A DNA stretch of 64,000 nucleotides from JAWPMV01 sp039819665. GTDB lineage: Bacteria; Bacteroidota; Bacteroidia; J057. The notes beneath the pieces were generated by a model. The model searched no databases and was not told the origin of the DNA. It saw nothing but the letters and a program-made list of their open reading frames with translations. Below, piece by piece: positions 15,066 through 24,206 of the stretch. Both the position numbers and the translations under genes were made by a program. The DNA is taken from positions 62,001 through 126,000 of the forward strand of contig JBCBRM010000017.1 in the NCBI GenBank assembly GCA_039819665.1, in the 5' to 3' direction. Within the stretch, counting starts at the first letter, position 1. Every line of letters begins with the position of its first letter.

Positions 15066-18000
15066 CTATTGTAACTTGCGAGAGAGGCGAAATCCTATAT
15101 CTGTATCTGTGATCTCGGGAGGGTTGAAAGATCGGTAATACACACGTAAAAAATCAATGTCATCGCTAAACCATGAACCTCCTCGAAGAATACGATTATT
15201 GCCCTTAAGAGGTCCTTTTGGATCAAGCTTTTGATCAGCCAAATCATCCCCATACCAATCATTATTCCACTCAAAAACATTTCCACTCATATCATAAATT
15301 CCCAATTCGTTAGTAGCTTTCTGTCCTACAGGCTGCGACCTTTTATTCGAATTGTCGTCAAACCATACCACAGAATCTAGCTCGTTGCTACCACTGTAAA
15401 GAGTATTTCGAGTTCTCAATCCTCCTCGGGCAGCAAACTCCCACTCAGCCTCCGTAGGAAGCCGATATCCATTTGCTTCATAATTGATACGCCACTCTTC
15501 CGCCTCACCTCGATTGGTTTCAATACCCACTTTCTCATACACCTGTTCATAGCCTGCCTGAAAACTTAACCAATTGGCATACTCAACGGCATCTTCCCAA
15601 CTTACATTGATTACGGGTCTCCTACCCCTTCCCCAACCTTCATCTGAGGGTTTTTCTCTAGCAGTAGCTACACAGAAAAGGTCATATTCCTCAAACGTCA
15701 CTTCATATTTCCCGATCTCAAAATTACTCAAGCTAACCTCATAGCCGGGATCTTTATCCTTTTTTCCCATCATAAAAGTTCCCCCTTGCACATAGACCAT
15801 CTCCGGTTTTATAAAACTAGATTTTCCGATCTGCTGCTCCGTACTCTGTTCCAAGTCGATTTCATTCAGCGTCAAAATCAAATCTTTAGCTCCTATACTA
15901 TCCACATAAATCAAGGTATCCAATCCAAGCGTACCAGGTAGAAACCTCTCTTTTCCGACAAAGGCCTCGACCTTATTGCTCAATTGCAAACGCACTGCAT
16001 TTGCCCTTAGCAAGCGCACGGGCAATTCAAATTCGCCGTAGAAGGAGGTCTCCGTGAAGGAGTTGGTAAGCGTTTCACGTACTTCTATCCCTGAAATTCG
16101 ATTCCGCTCTTTATCGACTACGACACCTCGTATTACGGCAATGGCAGATGGTTCTTGAGCTGTCGTATCTCTATCCGCATCAAGGGTCGGGTCCACTTTT
16201 ACGGCCGTTCCGGGATAAATACTCAAAGATTGTGACCGTCCAGCATAATCCCCGACCCAATGATTTACCTGAATATCATAGGGACCAAATCCATCCGGTG
16301 TTTCCAATTGCAGGTCCTCTATCAGCCAATCGTCTATGCCCGTGGTACCGGGAATTCCCAATCGGAACTGGATTTCTTTGATCTCTCCTAAAGGGATAAA
16401 ACTATATAAGGTCCAGCTATCCCGCAATCCTTTTTCAAACTGAAAATTGGAACGACTGCTACTATCCAGACGGACCTCGAAGCTCCCATTTTCGCCTGTC
16501 AGTGCAAGCATAATCGGTATTTCATCGGTATTCCCACCATTTCGCCTTCCGGTCCCAATCGTCAGTTTGTATTCATATTGCCCCAGTTTTTTGGTTAAAG
16601 AGGTGTAAGCCTCCTTAGTAGCAATCAAAGGAACTCGAGACAATTTTTGCCGCAATAATTCCAGGTCCGACTGTGGCAAGGATTGAAAGAACTCCGTTGA
16701 AACTTTATTTAGATTAGTAAGGACAGAATCGGTCAGGAGATTTTGCGCATTGGGATCATTTTCGATCTCAACAAATTCCAGATAAACCAGGCCCTTTAAA
16801 TAGTAGATTTCTTCATTGGGGGTAGAAGGTAAATCAGGATGATTACTCCGAATACTATTTCGCAAAGCTTGAGGAGCTAGTGTTCTATTTTTTATAATAG
16901 CTCTAGTCTCTGGATTCTCCAGGCTATCAGCCAGTACGAGATCCGGTAATCCCAACAGCAACTCCTGTGCGTTATCATTGTGCTTAGCCTGGTAATTGAT
17001 CCGGGCCCATTTATAGCGATGCTGCCAGAAGTTATTAATAAATGTATCTGCTCGTTTGGTTTCCAGAATCCCCTTATCAAAGGCTCGTTTGTAATTCATT
17101 TCTGCCAATAAGGCCACTCCATCCTGACTAGCTAATTCGCCTTGTTTGATGGATTGCTGTACGGCCTGGTAATGGTAATAGCGCGCACTGTCTTTCCGAC
17201 TATCCAGATTCAGGTCTTTAGCCAGGTAGACATGTTCCTCCTGATTGACCAATCGTCCCAAATCCTGCATGGATACGATTCCCAGAAAGAGGAGAATAGC
17301 TCCCAGGACAATCCCCAAACGGCTGATCCATTTTGTTCCCATTAAGCCCATTCCTCCCCGATAGAAGCTTTTGGGTAGCGGAATCAACATGGGATTGTGT
17401 TTGACATCCGAGAGGTATTTGATCGAAACGATGTCTTCCAGATCTTCCGGCCTCAGGTTCTTCAGAGCTTCTTGCAAACGAGCTTTATCCTCCAGGCTTT
17501 TGGATGAGTTGAGGTATTGATAGATGGCTAAGGTCAGGTCCTGGTCTTGCTTAGCTAAACTGTTTTCTGGTGCAGGATTTTCTTTCAGTATCTCCGAAAT
17601 TAGTTCTCGCGCTTCCTTTGCATGCTTTTCCTCCAGTTCATCAATCAGTTTCAGGCGAATGTCATCAGGGATTCGGCCTTTGCGAAACCATTCCAGACGG
17701 AACAAATGCCCTAATGCTTCAAGACCAATTTCATCTGAAGTAATCAATTCGCCCAACTTAAGGGTCAGCTCAAAATAGAGGACAGGATAGACCGCACAGG
17801 CACAAAGCCATTGAAAACGACTTTCTCCCAAGTAAAGCTTGAGTTCCTCAATCAACTGCTCAGAATCTTCTTCCGGAGGGCTCACCTCAAAGGCTCTCAA
17901 TTTCCAATCAAAGGGTCGAGTTTTTTCTTCCTTGGCCCACCCGGGAACCATTTCTTCCCAGCCCTCTTCCGTAGCGGGTAAAAAGTTGAAATATTGGGCT

Positions 18001-19679
18001 AAGGTATCCTCCTTTCTTCCCCAATCTTCATTGGGCAAAGTAGAAAGCAAGGCTTTTTCTGTCCAGGCCTCCTGGGCCCCTACAAATTCTGATAATTCTC
18101 CTAAATGAGGATCCAATAATCCTTCTCCACTTCCGATGATAATCAGGCGGTATCCAGCAAAGGTAGCTGCCAATTGAGACCAACTGATTTGCGTAACTGC
18201 CTGTGAGCGTCTTTTCCAACAAAGACTTGGGTCTTTGTCGTAAAAATAAAATTCCGCTGTAATGTCTCGCTTATTGAGCTCGCTCAACATGGCATGGTAA
18301 AAGCGAGCCAAATGATCCTTGGGACTGCTTTCATCGATCAATACAAGGTACTGTGAAGCTTGTAACTGATCCTTATAAACAAAAAGTGGGTAATCACCAC
18401 CTGCCTGAATACTTTTGGATAAGGTCTTTTTCAGGTCAAGGCTTTGGATTCCGGAAAGCCTTCTCGCCCGCAATTGAGTAGAAACACTGGCAAAATGATC
18501 GTTACCAAAGAGGTTTAAATCTGGTAACTCAATCTTTAACTTCTGCCTTAAAGGCGGCAGCTTTTCTGCACTTTCATCCAATACCGATCTCCTACGACTC
18601 CAGACAAGAAATTCGTAGAGCCCATACAAGCCCAAGGCAATTAAAGAAAACAGGAAATAAAGTCCATAATCTTCTTCCTGCCTCAAATCACTCACATGCG
18701 GCCCCTGGATGTTGAGTTTATTAACGGGTACCAAAGGAAGATCAACGACCCGAGGCAAATCAATGAGGATGGAATCCACATGGGAACAGAGGACGATTTG
18801 CGGATTTTGAGGATCTAATTGTTGGCTTCGGAGTTTAACGACATAGCTGCCTTCTATGGGCGAATAGGTGTAATCTATGGAATCTCCTTCGATAAATTCC
18901 CCATTCCCCAAATCCCACCTAAAGCTGACTAAATTCCGAATACTATCTGCTTGTTTTTCCAGCTCTTCATTGGGACCGAAGGAATCGTATATTTTTACGG
19001 GGAGGAAGAAGTTTGCCGAAGCAATTAGCTCATAGTTTTTTACTTGAGAATTAATGGTAGCAATGCAGGTTGGATTAAAATTTACCCTTCTATCCCCATC
19101 GCTTCGTTTTCCTCGGGCAGTCAGAACAGTATAAGTAATTTTGTAAGTCCTGCTTAAATCCTGATAGGTGTGCGAGGCCGTTTTTCCCGTATCTCTTCTT
19201 GTACCGTCTCCCCAATCCCAAATGGTCTGGACTACGCTGTCTCGGGCGAAAGGGTAGTCCTTTATGAGGGAATTTTCCTCCATAAAGACCTCGCCGGAAA
19301 TATCATTTACCGATGGGGCGAATGAATCAGCCTCTACATAAATTAAATTACTTGTAGTGTAGAGATACCCGGCTACTCCCATAGCTAGCACACTCACAGC
19401 CAGCAAGATTAAGGCCAGACCGTTACGATCCCACCAGATTTTGATGACACCCTTGGAAGGTAGCTCCTCCTTTTTTTCCTGAATCCCAAAGCTGTATCTC
19501 TCCCGATACTGATCAAATAGTCGGTATACCCGTCGCTGCTGCTCGCCATCTTTCGCCAGCACAGCAGCCAACTTTTGCTTGATCCTTTCAGGACTATCTC
19601 CCCGCTTTGCTGAAGCCTCCAGCAATAGACTCACCCGTATAGCTTCCCTTGGACCAATGGGAATCGAATGTTCACTCAA
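15066..19679 (-). CDS. Large three-pass membrane protein with PKD, PLAT and FGE-like domains (MoxR/CHAT system component)
   Basis: The 1537-residue product is predicted to thread the membrane three times (about residues 87-107, 338-360 and 788-803). Residues 1-86 are cytoplasmic. Residues 110-335 are outside and contain two PKD-like repeats (IWDWGDG, FRWDLGNG). Residues 360-787 are cytoplasmic and hold a domain with YLVLIDESSPKDHLARFYH (444-462), seen in proteins linked to MoxR and formylglycine-type genes. The outer C-terminal part has a helical stretch, a PLAT-like beta domain (about 1035-1145), a carboxypeptidase-regulatory-like domain (about 1181-1260) and an FGE/C-lectin-fold domain (1294-1535, RLPTEAEWEFAARGG and LRGGSW). 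The FGE catalytic cysteines are missing, so binding is more likely than oxidation. It follows the MoxR and CHAT genes on the same strand. Confidence 0.82.
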   Translation of the reverse strand: MSEHSIPIGPREAIRVSLLLEASAKRGDSPERIKQKLAAVLAKDGEQQRRVYRLFDQYRERYSFGIQEKKEELPSKGVIKIWWDRNGLALILLAVSVLAMGVAGYLYTTSNLIYVEADSFAPSVNDISGEVFMEENSLIKDYPFARDSVVQTIWDWGDGTRRDTGKTASHTYQDLSRTYKITYTVLTARGKRSDGDRRVNFNPTCIATINSQVKNYELIASANFFLPVKIYDSFGPNEELEKQADSIRNLVSFRWDLGNGEFIEGDSIDYTYSPIEGSYVVKLRSQQLDPQNPQIVLCSHVDSILIDLPRVVDLPLVPVNKLNIQGPHVSDLRQEEDYGLYFLFSLIALGLYGLYEFLVWSRRRSVLDESAEKLPPLRQKLKIELPDLNLFGNDHFASVSTQLRARRLSGIQSLDLKKTLSKSIQAGGDYPLFVYKDQLQASQYLVLIDESSPKDHLARFYHAMLSELNKRDITAEFYFYDKDPSLCWKRRSQAVTQISWSQLAATFAGYRLIIIGSGEGLLDPHLGELSEFVGAQEAWTEKALLSTLPNEDWGRKEDTLAQYFNFLPATEEGWEEMVPGWAKEEKTRPFDWKLRAFEVSPPEEDSEQLIEELKLYLGESRFQWLCACAVYPVLYFELTLKLGELITSDEIGLEALGHLFRLEWFRKGRIPDDIRLKLIDELEEKHAKEARELISEILKENPAPENSLAKQDQDLTLAIYQYLNSSKSLEDKARLQEALKNLRPEDLEDIVSIKYLSDVKHNPMLIPLPKSFYRGGMGLMGTKWISRLGIVLGAILLFLGIVSMQDLGRLVNQEEHVYLAKDLNLDSRKDSARYYHYQAVQQSIKQGELASQDGVALLAEMNYKRAFDKGILETKRADTFINNFWQHRYKWARINYQAKHNDNAQELLLGLPDLVLADSLENPETRAIIKNRTLAPQALRNSIRSNHPDLPSTPNEEIYYLKGLVYLEFVEIENDPNAQNLLTDSVLTNLNKVSTEFFQSLPQSDLELLRQKLSRVPLIATKEAYTSLTKKLGQYEYKLTIGTGRRNGGNTDEIPIMLALTGENGSFEVRLDSSSRSNFQFEKGLRDSWTLYSFIPLGEIKEIQFRLGIPGTTGIDDWLIEDLQLETPDGFGPYDIQVNHWVGDYAGRSQSLSIYPGTAVKVDPTLDADRDTTAQEPSAIAVIRGVVVDKERNRISGIEVRETLTNSFTETSFYGEFELPVRLLRANAVRLQLSNKVEAFVGKERFLPGTLGLDTLIYVDSIGAKDLILTLNEIDLEQSTEQQIGKSSFIKPEMVYVQGGTFMMGKKDKDPGYEVSLSNFEIGKYEVTFEEYDLFCVATAREKPSDEGWGRGRRPVINVSWEDAVEYANWLSFQAGYEQVYEKVGIETNRGEAEEWRINYEANGYRLPTEAEWEFAARGGLRTRNTLYSGSNELDSVVWFDDNSNKRSQPVGQKATNELGIYDMSGNVFEWNNDWYGDDLADQKLDPKGPLKGNNRILRGGSWFSDDIDFLRVYYRSFNPPEITDTDIGFRLSRKLQ

Positions 19680-19724
19680 ATCCTTGAGGAATGCTTCTAA
19701 TGGGATGATATGGAGAGGAGAGTT

Positions 19725-19819
19725 GATAATGGTGTTAGCGTATTAGTGTGTTAGCGTCTTTGAGTTCTTACTACGAGTTTGAATGTAGGCCAACGCAAAT
19801 ACCCTAACACCCAATCACC
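19725..19819. repeat. GTGTTAG-family inverted repeat, copy D
   Basis: Arms GGTGTTAGCGTATTAGTGTG (from 19731) and the complementary sequence ending ACCCTAACACCCAATCACC (to 19819) flank a short centre. It starts three bases from the CHAT stop codon (19823) and lies about 45 bases upstream of the large membrane protein start on the minus strand, so the third gene of the system is separated from the first two by this element. Confidence 0.7.
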
Positions 19820-19822
19820 TTG

Positions 19823-21313
19823 TTATTCTTTCTTCAATTCTCGCATCAAAACAGGCTCAATTTCAGCCATAGGAAGTTTATTTTTATTGCCAAAGAGCTC
19901 CGAAATCAAGCCAGGCTTTTCTTTAAGGTATTCTCCTTGCCAGGCTGCTACTTCATCGCTGCTTACTGATTCCAGTTTTTTAATCAAGACACAGTTATCA
20001 AAAGCATCGACCAGCTTTTCGAGTTTGCCTTGTATGTGTTTATCTTCTCTCTTTTTGAAAAAGCCCGAAAGCCCTTTCGCCAGATTATAGGTTAGGTTGA
20101 AAACCACCACTATTTGTGGTTGGGAAGCAGAGAGCTCCAGGTTCCAGAATTCCCCCAGGTATCGATTAAGAAATTCCGGCATTTTTTCGTGCCAGTGAAT
20201 GGCCATGATGTCGTGCTGGATCAGGACGATTCTGCGATTGGGCCCGATTCTTTTTAATACATCCCCCCCATCCTCTGGTAAGTCCAGGTCTTTTTGTTCG
20301 AAATGATTCTGCAGGCGAATAAAAGCGAGGTCTCTATTTCTCTTACTTTCAAAATCACTTTTCTGAGGAAATCCCAGCTCGTAGCGATAGTATTTACCAG
20401 GATTCAGAGGTTCTTTGAGACGTTTCAGCACATCTCTCACCGTGAACTCATAAAATCGATCCGCCAAACTACCCGGCAATTCTTCATGCGGGCCATGTAT
20501 AAAAAAGAATTGCGGCCTTCGCACTTTTTCTTTTAGGCCAAATTGCAGTTCATCTCCGAAGTCATTTACGTACTCCTGTCGGTTGCAGAGCAAATAGGTT
20601 TTCGTTCCCGCAGCTTTTTTTTCCGGTAGAAAATCATTCTTGGGAAGCTCTTCTTTCGCCCACTGCTTGATACTTTCCTCGGAACTTCCTTCACTTCCGG
20701 CTTTTACCAGGAACTCATAGGGGAAAATTTCCTCTTTACTTTCCTTTTCATCTCCAAAAATCAAGGAACGAAATCCTCCCCTTTCTCCATGTATAGATTC
20801 TAAACTCGATTTTGCTTCCTCAAAGGATTTTTTAATTGAAGAACCCCGAATCAGACTTTTGTAAAATTCTTCGCTGAATCTTCGAGCTTCCGCATCGCCT
20901 ATCTCACGATTGGTGGCAATTACACAGGGGATACCCGCTTGGTGAAACGCTTTTGCCTGCCCGAGGGTATTGCATCCATTGAGGAAGGCCAATCTCAAGC
21001 CTTTTTGTAAGCCAATAAATTTTGAGAGTCCCTGTATGTGGGTATATGCCTCTTCATGTAATTCGCCCGCTTCTGTTGCCAGGCCTTCTGCCTCTGCATG
21101 ACCTCCATAATGGAAAATTTTGATCTCTTCTTTATAGTCTCGGAAAGCATTACGTATCTTTTCCCCACTGGCAGCCGGTTTAATTAATGGAAACATTTCA
21201 GATTGAAGGATTTCCCCCAACCTGAGCATTTCTTTATCCAACTCAGTCAGGAATCGCCCGGGCCCAGTACGGTCATTGGCGAAGGCAAGCAATATGACAG
21301 CTTTGCTAGGCAT
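19823..21313 (-). CDS. CHAT-domain protease fused to a STAND-like region
   Basis: The 496-residue cytoplasmic protein starts with a caspase-like CHAT domain (residues 1-195). The catalytic pair is visible as His72 in KIFHYGGHAEAEG and Cys114 in LAFLNGCNTLG, and the sequence FGDEKESK closes the domain. From about residue 235 a second region contains FFFIHGPHEELPGSLADRF (269-287), a degenerate P-loop-like start followed by a helix. It resembles the inactive STAND (iSTAND) module described in vWA-MoxR-associated ternary systems. The gene overlaps the last base of the upstream MoxR gene stop and is presumably translated with it. By analogy, the ATPase and the CHAT protein act as a regulated protease switch; the target is unknown. 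Confidence 0.85.
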   Translation of the reverse strand: MPSKAVILLAFANDRTGPGRFLTELDKEMLRLGEILQSEMFPLIKPAASGEKIRNAFRDYKEEIKIFHYGGHAEAEGLATEAGELHEEAYTHIQGLSKFIGLQKGLRLAFLNGCNTLGQAKAFHQAGIPCVIATNREIGDAEARRFSEEFYKSLIRGSSIKKSFEEAKSSLESIHGERGGFRSLIFGDEKESKEEIFPYEFLVKAGSEGSSEESIKQWAKEELPKNDFLPEKKAAGTKTYLLCNRQEYVNDFGDELQFGLKEKVRRPQFFFIHGPHEELPGSLADRFYEFTVRDVLKRLKEPLNPGKYYRYELGFPQKSDFESKRNRDLAFIRLQNHFEQKDLDLPEDGGDVLKRIGPNRRIVLIQHDIMAIHWHEKMPEFLNRYLGEFWNLELSASQPQIVVVFNLTYNLAKGLSGFFKKREDKHIQGKLEKLVDAFDNCVLIKKLESVSSDEVAAWQGEYLKEKPGLISELFGNKNKLPMAEIEPVLMRELKKE

Positions 21314-22245
21314 TATTTCAGCTCGTCAAGCAGGCGAACCCGATCTTCATAGTTTTTTGCGAGTACTACGTAGGTATTTTCGATTTGCTTTTTCAATGGA
21401 CCGTCATCTCCTTCAGCCAATCCGGCTTTAAGATCGATGTTTTTTTGATTCAACAAATGAATCCACGCGATCAATTCCGCAGTAGCAGGCTGCTTTTTTA
21501 TGCCGCTGTTTCGCACATCGATAAAATGCTGTATGGCATGATCCAACATATTCTCTTTGAAATTATCGCTCAATTGGAGATTGGCGCTTACGATATCCCG
21601 CAAACGATCCGGCCCGGGAAATTCGATGTGGTAATAAACACATCTCCGCATAAAGGCATCGGGCAGGTTTTTCTCCGAATTGGAAGTTAGGATCAGAATA
21701 GGTCTATTTCCCGAAGATTTATCGTAGCGGAAAAAGCCCTGATCATCAGGTTGTAATTCCCACTTCTGCTGCTTTGCCCAACTGGCAGACTCTTCTGCAG
21801 TCGCTTCCTCTATCTTAAATGCCAGATGCTCAAATTCAAAAAGTACATCATTCGGAAAATCCCGAGGAGCTTTGTCGATCTCATCAATTAATACCACCGA
21901 ACGTTTGCTCGAAGAAGCGAGAATCGCTTTCCCCAAACTTTCAAAGGAGATATACCCCATCGTATTAACTCCAGATTCGGGATTTCTCGAATCTCGGAAA
22001 TGAGAAAGGGCATTATATTTATAAAACAAGTCCTTCGACTTAGAACTGGTCTTGGTATAAAACTCCAATAGTTCACAGCCTTGTTGGTTAGCTACAAAAG
22101 AGGCCAGCTTGGTTTTCCCTGTACCGGGTTTTCCAGTGACGAGGAGAGGTAAGTTTAAATCCAGGGCAACTTCTACCGCAGCAGCTAATCCCTCATCTAT
22201 TAAATAGGTATGCTCATTCAGGTCGAAGTTTTTGTCGGTTTGCAT
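21313..22245 (-). CDS. MoxR-type AAA+ ATPase
   Basis: The 310-residue ATPase has Walker A GKPGTGKT (residues 38-45), Walker B VVLIDEID (117-124), sensor 1 in LILTSNSEKNLPDAFMRRC (about 190-208) with its arginine finger-like RR, and a C-terminal helical lid. The fold matches MoxR AAA+ proteins, which act as chaperone-like remodelling engines, usually with a vWA partner. Its start is preceded by about 260 bases of non-coding sequence shared with the divergent phosphatase gene. Translation appears coupled to the CHAT gene because the frames overlap by one base at 21313. It is the first gene of the three-gene module 15066-22245. Confidence 0.92.
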   Translation of the reverse strand: MQTDKNFDLNEHTYLIDEGLAAAVEVALDLNLPLLVTGKPGTGKTKLASFVANQQGCELLEFYTKTSSKSKDLFYKYNALSHFRDSRNPESGVNTMGYISFESLGKAILASSSKRSVVLIDEIDKAPRDFPNDVLFEFEHLAFKIEEATAEESASWAKQQKWELQPDDQGFFRYDKSSGNRPILILTSNSEKNLPDAFMRRCVYYHIEFPGPDRLRDIVSANLQLSDNFKENMLDHAIQHFIDVRNSGIKKQPATAELIAWIHLLNQKNIDLKAGLAEGDDGPLKKQIENTYVVLAKNYEDRVRLLDELK

Positions 22246-22512
22246 GGACGGATATTTAGGTCGCTAAGGGAAGGATTTCATCCCAATATATAAAAAGTGT
22301 GCATTTTTCGTGCCTAAATGCTTTTTCGGGAAATCGGAATTTCCCATTTTTGCGTACATAAGTCAGACTGAGAACCCATGGGAAAAGCGTTTTCAGCTAT
22401 TTTTTCATTTGTGCAGAATGCTAGCTAAGCTCGGCAGATAGCCGGATTTCTCCTTCAAGAAATCCTGTGAGATTTTTAGTTTTTATGTATTTTGCGTCGC
22501 TTTTGAAAATTT

Positions 22513-23247
22513 ATGAGAAAGATTGTCATCTCTGACATACACGGTTGCCTAAAATCCTTCAAAGCTTTGTTGGAGCATCAGGTCGTACTTGATAAAAAGG
22601 ACGAGCTCTATTTGCTGGGGGACTATATTGATCGTGGACCGGATTCTAAAGGGGTGATTGATCACATCATAGCATTGAAGGAAGCGGGGTATAAAGTCCA
22701 TGCGCTTAAGGGTAATCATGAGGAAATGATGGCTAAAGCTGTCAGACAAAATGATGACACCTCTATGTGGCTCTATAATGGAGGCCACCAATCCCTGGAG
22801 AGTTTTGGACTGCGAGATCCCAAAGAAATCCCCGAAAAATACCTCAAATTCATCGATGACCTAGACAATTTTTTCGAGGTTGATGAATACATCCTGGTAC
22901 ATGCCGGCCTGAACTTCACAGGCAATAGCTCCGAAGAAGAAGGCGACGACTTTCTCTGGCGGATGCACAATCCCCTCTCCGACCTCAAATCCATGATGTG
23001 GATCCGTTGGTGGTATGAGGATATCAATTGGAGTTGGTTGAAAGATCGCATCATTGTACACGGACATACTCCGGTCGATATTGATGATATTTGGGATATG
23101 GTCGAACTTTTATCCGAAGATCAGGTATTGGATATAGACAATGGTTGTTTCGCCAAATACAACGCCGGGATGGGAAGATTATGCGCCTTTGATCTGGTAA
23201 ATCGCGATCTTTACTTCCAGGAAAACATAGAAGGCAAATCCACTTAA
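22513..23247 (+). CDS. PP2A-like serine/threonine phosphatase or symmetrical nucleotide phosphatase
   Basis: The 244-residue metallophosphoesterase hydrolyses phosphate esters with two metal ions. Its motifs appear in order: ISDIHGC (residue 6), LLGDYIDRGPDSKG (36), ALKGNHEEMM (64), VHAGLNF (129) and IVHGHTPV (177), the complete signature of the PPP/PrpE-ApaH group. The length and the HGHTPV motif suit small bacterial PPP phosphatases, including diadenosine tetraphosphatases. Substrate specificity cannot be told from sequence. It opens a run of co-directional genes (WD40, DivIVA-domain, dCTP deaminase) with only 15 bases between it and the WD40 gene. Its promoter must lie in the 267-base gap shared with the divergent MoxR operon, where TATTTTG at 22487 is a weak candidate. 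Confidence 0.88.
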   Translation: MRKIVISDIHGCLKSFKALLEHQVVLDKKDELYLLGDYIDRGPDSKGVIDHIIALKEAGYKVHALKGNHEEMMAKAVRQNDDTSMWLYNGGHQSLESFGLRDPKEIPEKYLKFIDDLDNFFEVDEYILVHAGLNFTGNSSEEEGDDFLWRMHNPLSDLKSMMWIRWWYEDINWSWLKDRIIVHGHTPVDIDDIWDMVELLSEDQVLDIDNGCFAKYNAGMGRLCAFDLVNRDLYFQENIEGKST

Positions 23248-23262
23248 AAAATTTAATCTGGA

Positions 23263-24195
23263 ATGGCCGTTAAAAGACAAATAGAAATAGAGAAAGCGGC
23301 CACCTATTCCGGCCACAGAGGTTCGGTTTTTGCGCTGACTTTGGACGAAAGTCATACCACTTTGTATAGCTCAGGAGATGATGGGGTTGTTGCTAGCTGG
23401 GATCTGGAGAAAAAAGAGGATCAGGGGAAAGGAGTACTGAAAACAGAATCTGCCATCTACAGCCTCCTTTGTCTGAGTGAACAAGACCTTTTAATAGCAG
23501 GAGGTAGCAATGGAAGTCTATATCTTATCGATATCCGATCAAATAAATTGATCCGACAATTTAGAAAAGCGGATCTGGCCATCTATCACCTCCACTACGA
23601 TCCAGGCTCAGATTATTTGTATGTCCTTTTCGCCAAAGGCTTTCTTTCCATCATCCGTCTCCTGGACTTCAAAGAAATTTACTTCAACCAAATCTCCGAG
23701 AATCACCTTCGATCTTTGGTTCAACTCGGCCAGAATTTATACATAGGAAGTAGCGATGGAAAGATACGGGTCATGGATGCTTTGGACGGACAAATCAAAC
23801 AGAGCTGGGAGGCACATGACAATTCAGTTTTCTCTATGGCCTACCACGAAGCTGGGAAATATTTAATTAGTGGGGGTAGAGATGCTCACCTCAATGTATG
23901 GGATCAGCAAAGCAGGTGGGAACGGATTCATCACTTGCCTGCCCACAATTTTACTATCAATGACATCGACTTTTCGCCAGATGCTGATTATATCGTTACA
24001 GGGAGTAGAGATAAGACTTTCAAAATATGGGACGCTTATAATTTACAATTATTGAAAGTTATTGACCATGTTAGGTACGATTCTCATTTTCATAGCGTTA
24101 ATAAAGTTAAATGGCTGAAATATTCGAAATATTCCTTAATTTCGTGTAGCGATGATCGAATGATTCATCGTTGGCTCTTGAGGATAAATACCTAA
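23263..24195 (+). CDS. WD40-repeat protein
   Basis: The 310-residue protein has about seven WD40 repeats, seen as GHRGSVFALTLDESHTTLYS, VVASWDLEK, HDNSVFSMAYHEAGKYLIS and HLNVWDQQ, then DKTFKIWDAYN, ending in MIHRWLLR. It lacks a signal peptide, so it is a cytoplasmic propeller used as a docking platform. It sits 15 bases after the phosphatase gene, and its end lies 12 bases before the probable start of the DivIVA-domain gene, so the three are likely one transcript. The partner is unknown: binding the phosphatase or the DivIVA-like coiled coil are obvious possibilities. Confidence 0.88.
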   Translation: MAVKRQIEIEKAATYSGHRGSVFALTLDESHTTLYSSGDDGVVASWDLEKKEDQGKGVLKTESAIYSLLCLSEQDLLIAGGSNGSLYLIDIRSNKLIRQFRKADLAIYHLHYDPGSDYLYVLFAKGFLSIIRLLDFKEIYFNQISENHLRSLVQLGQNLYIGSSDGKIRVMDALDGQIKQSWEAHDNSVFSMAYHEAGKYLISGGRDAHLNVWDQQSRWERIHHLPAHNFTINDIDFSPDADYIVTGSRDKTFKIWDAYNLQLLKVIDHVRYDSHFHSVNKVKWLKYSKYSLISCSDDRMIHRWLLRINT

Positions 24196-24206
24196 GAATA
24201 GATATC

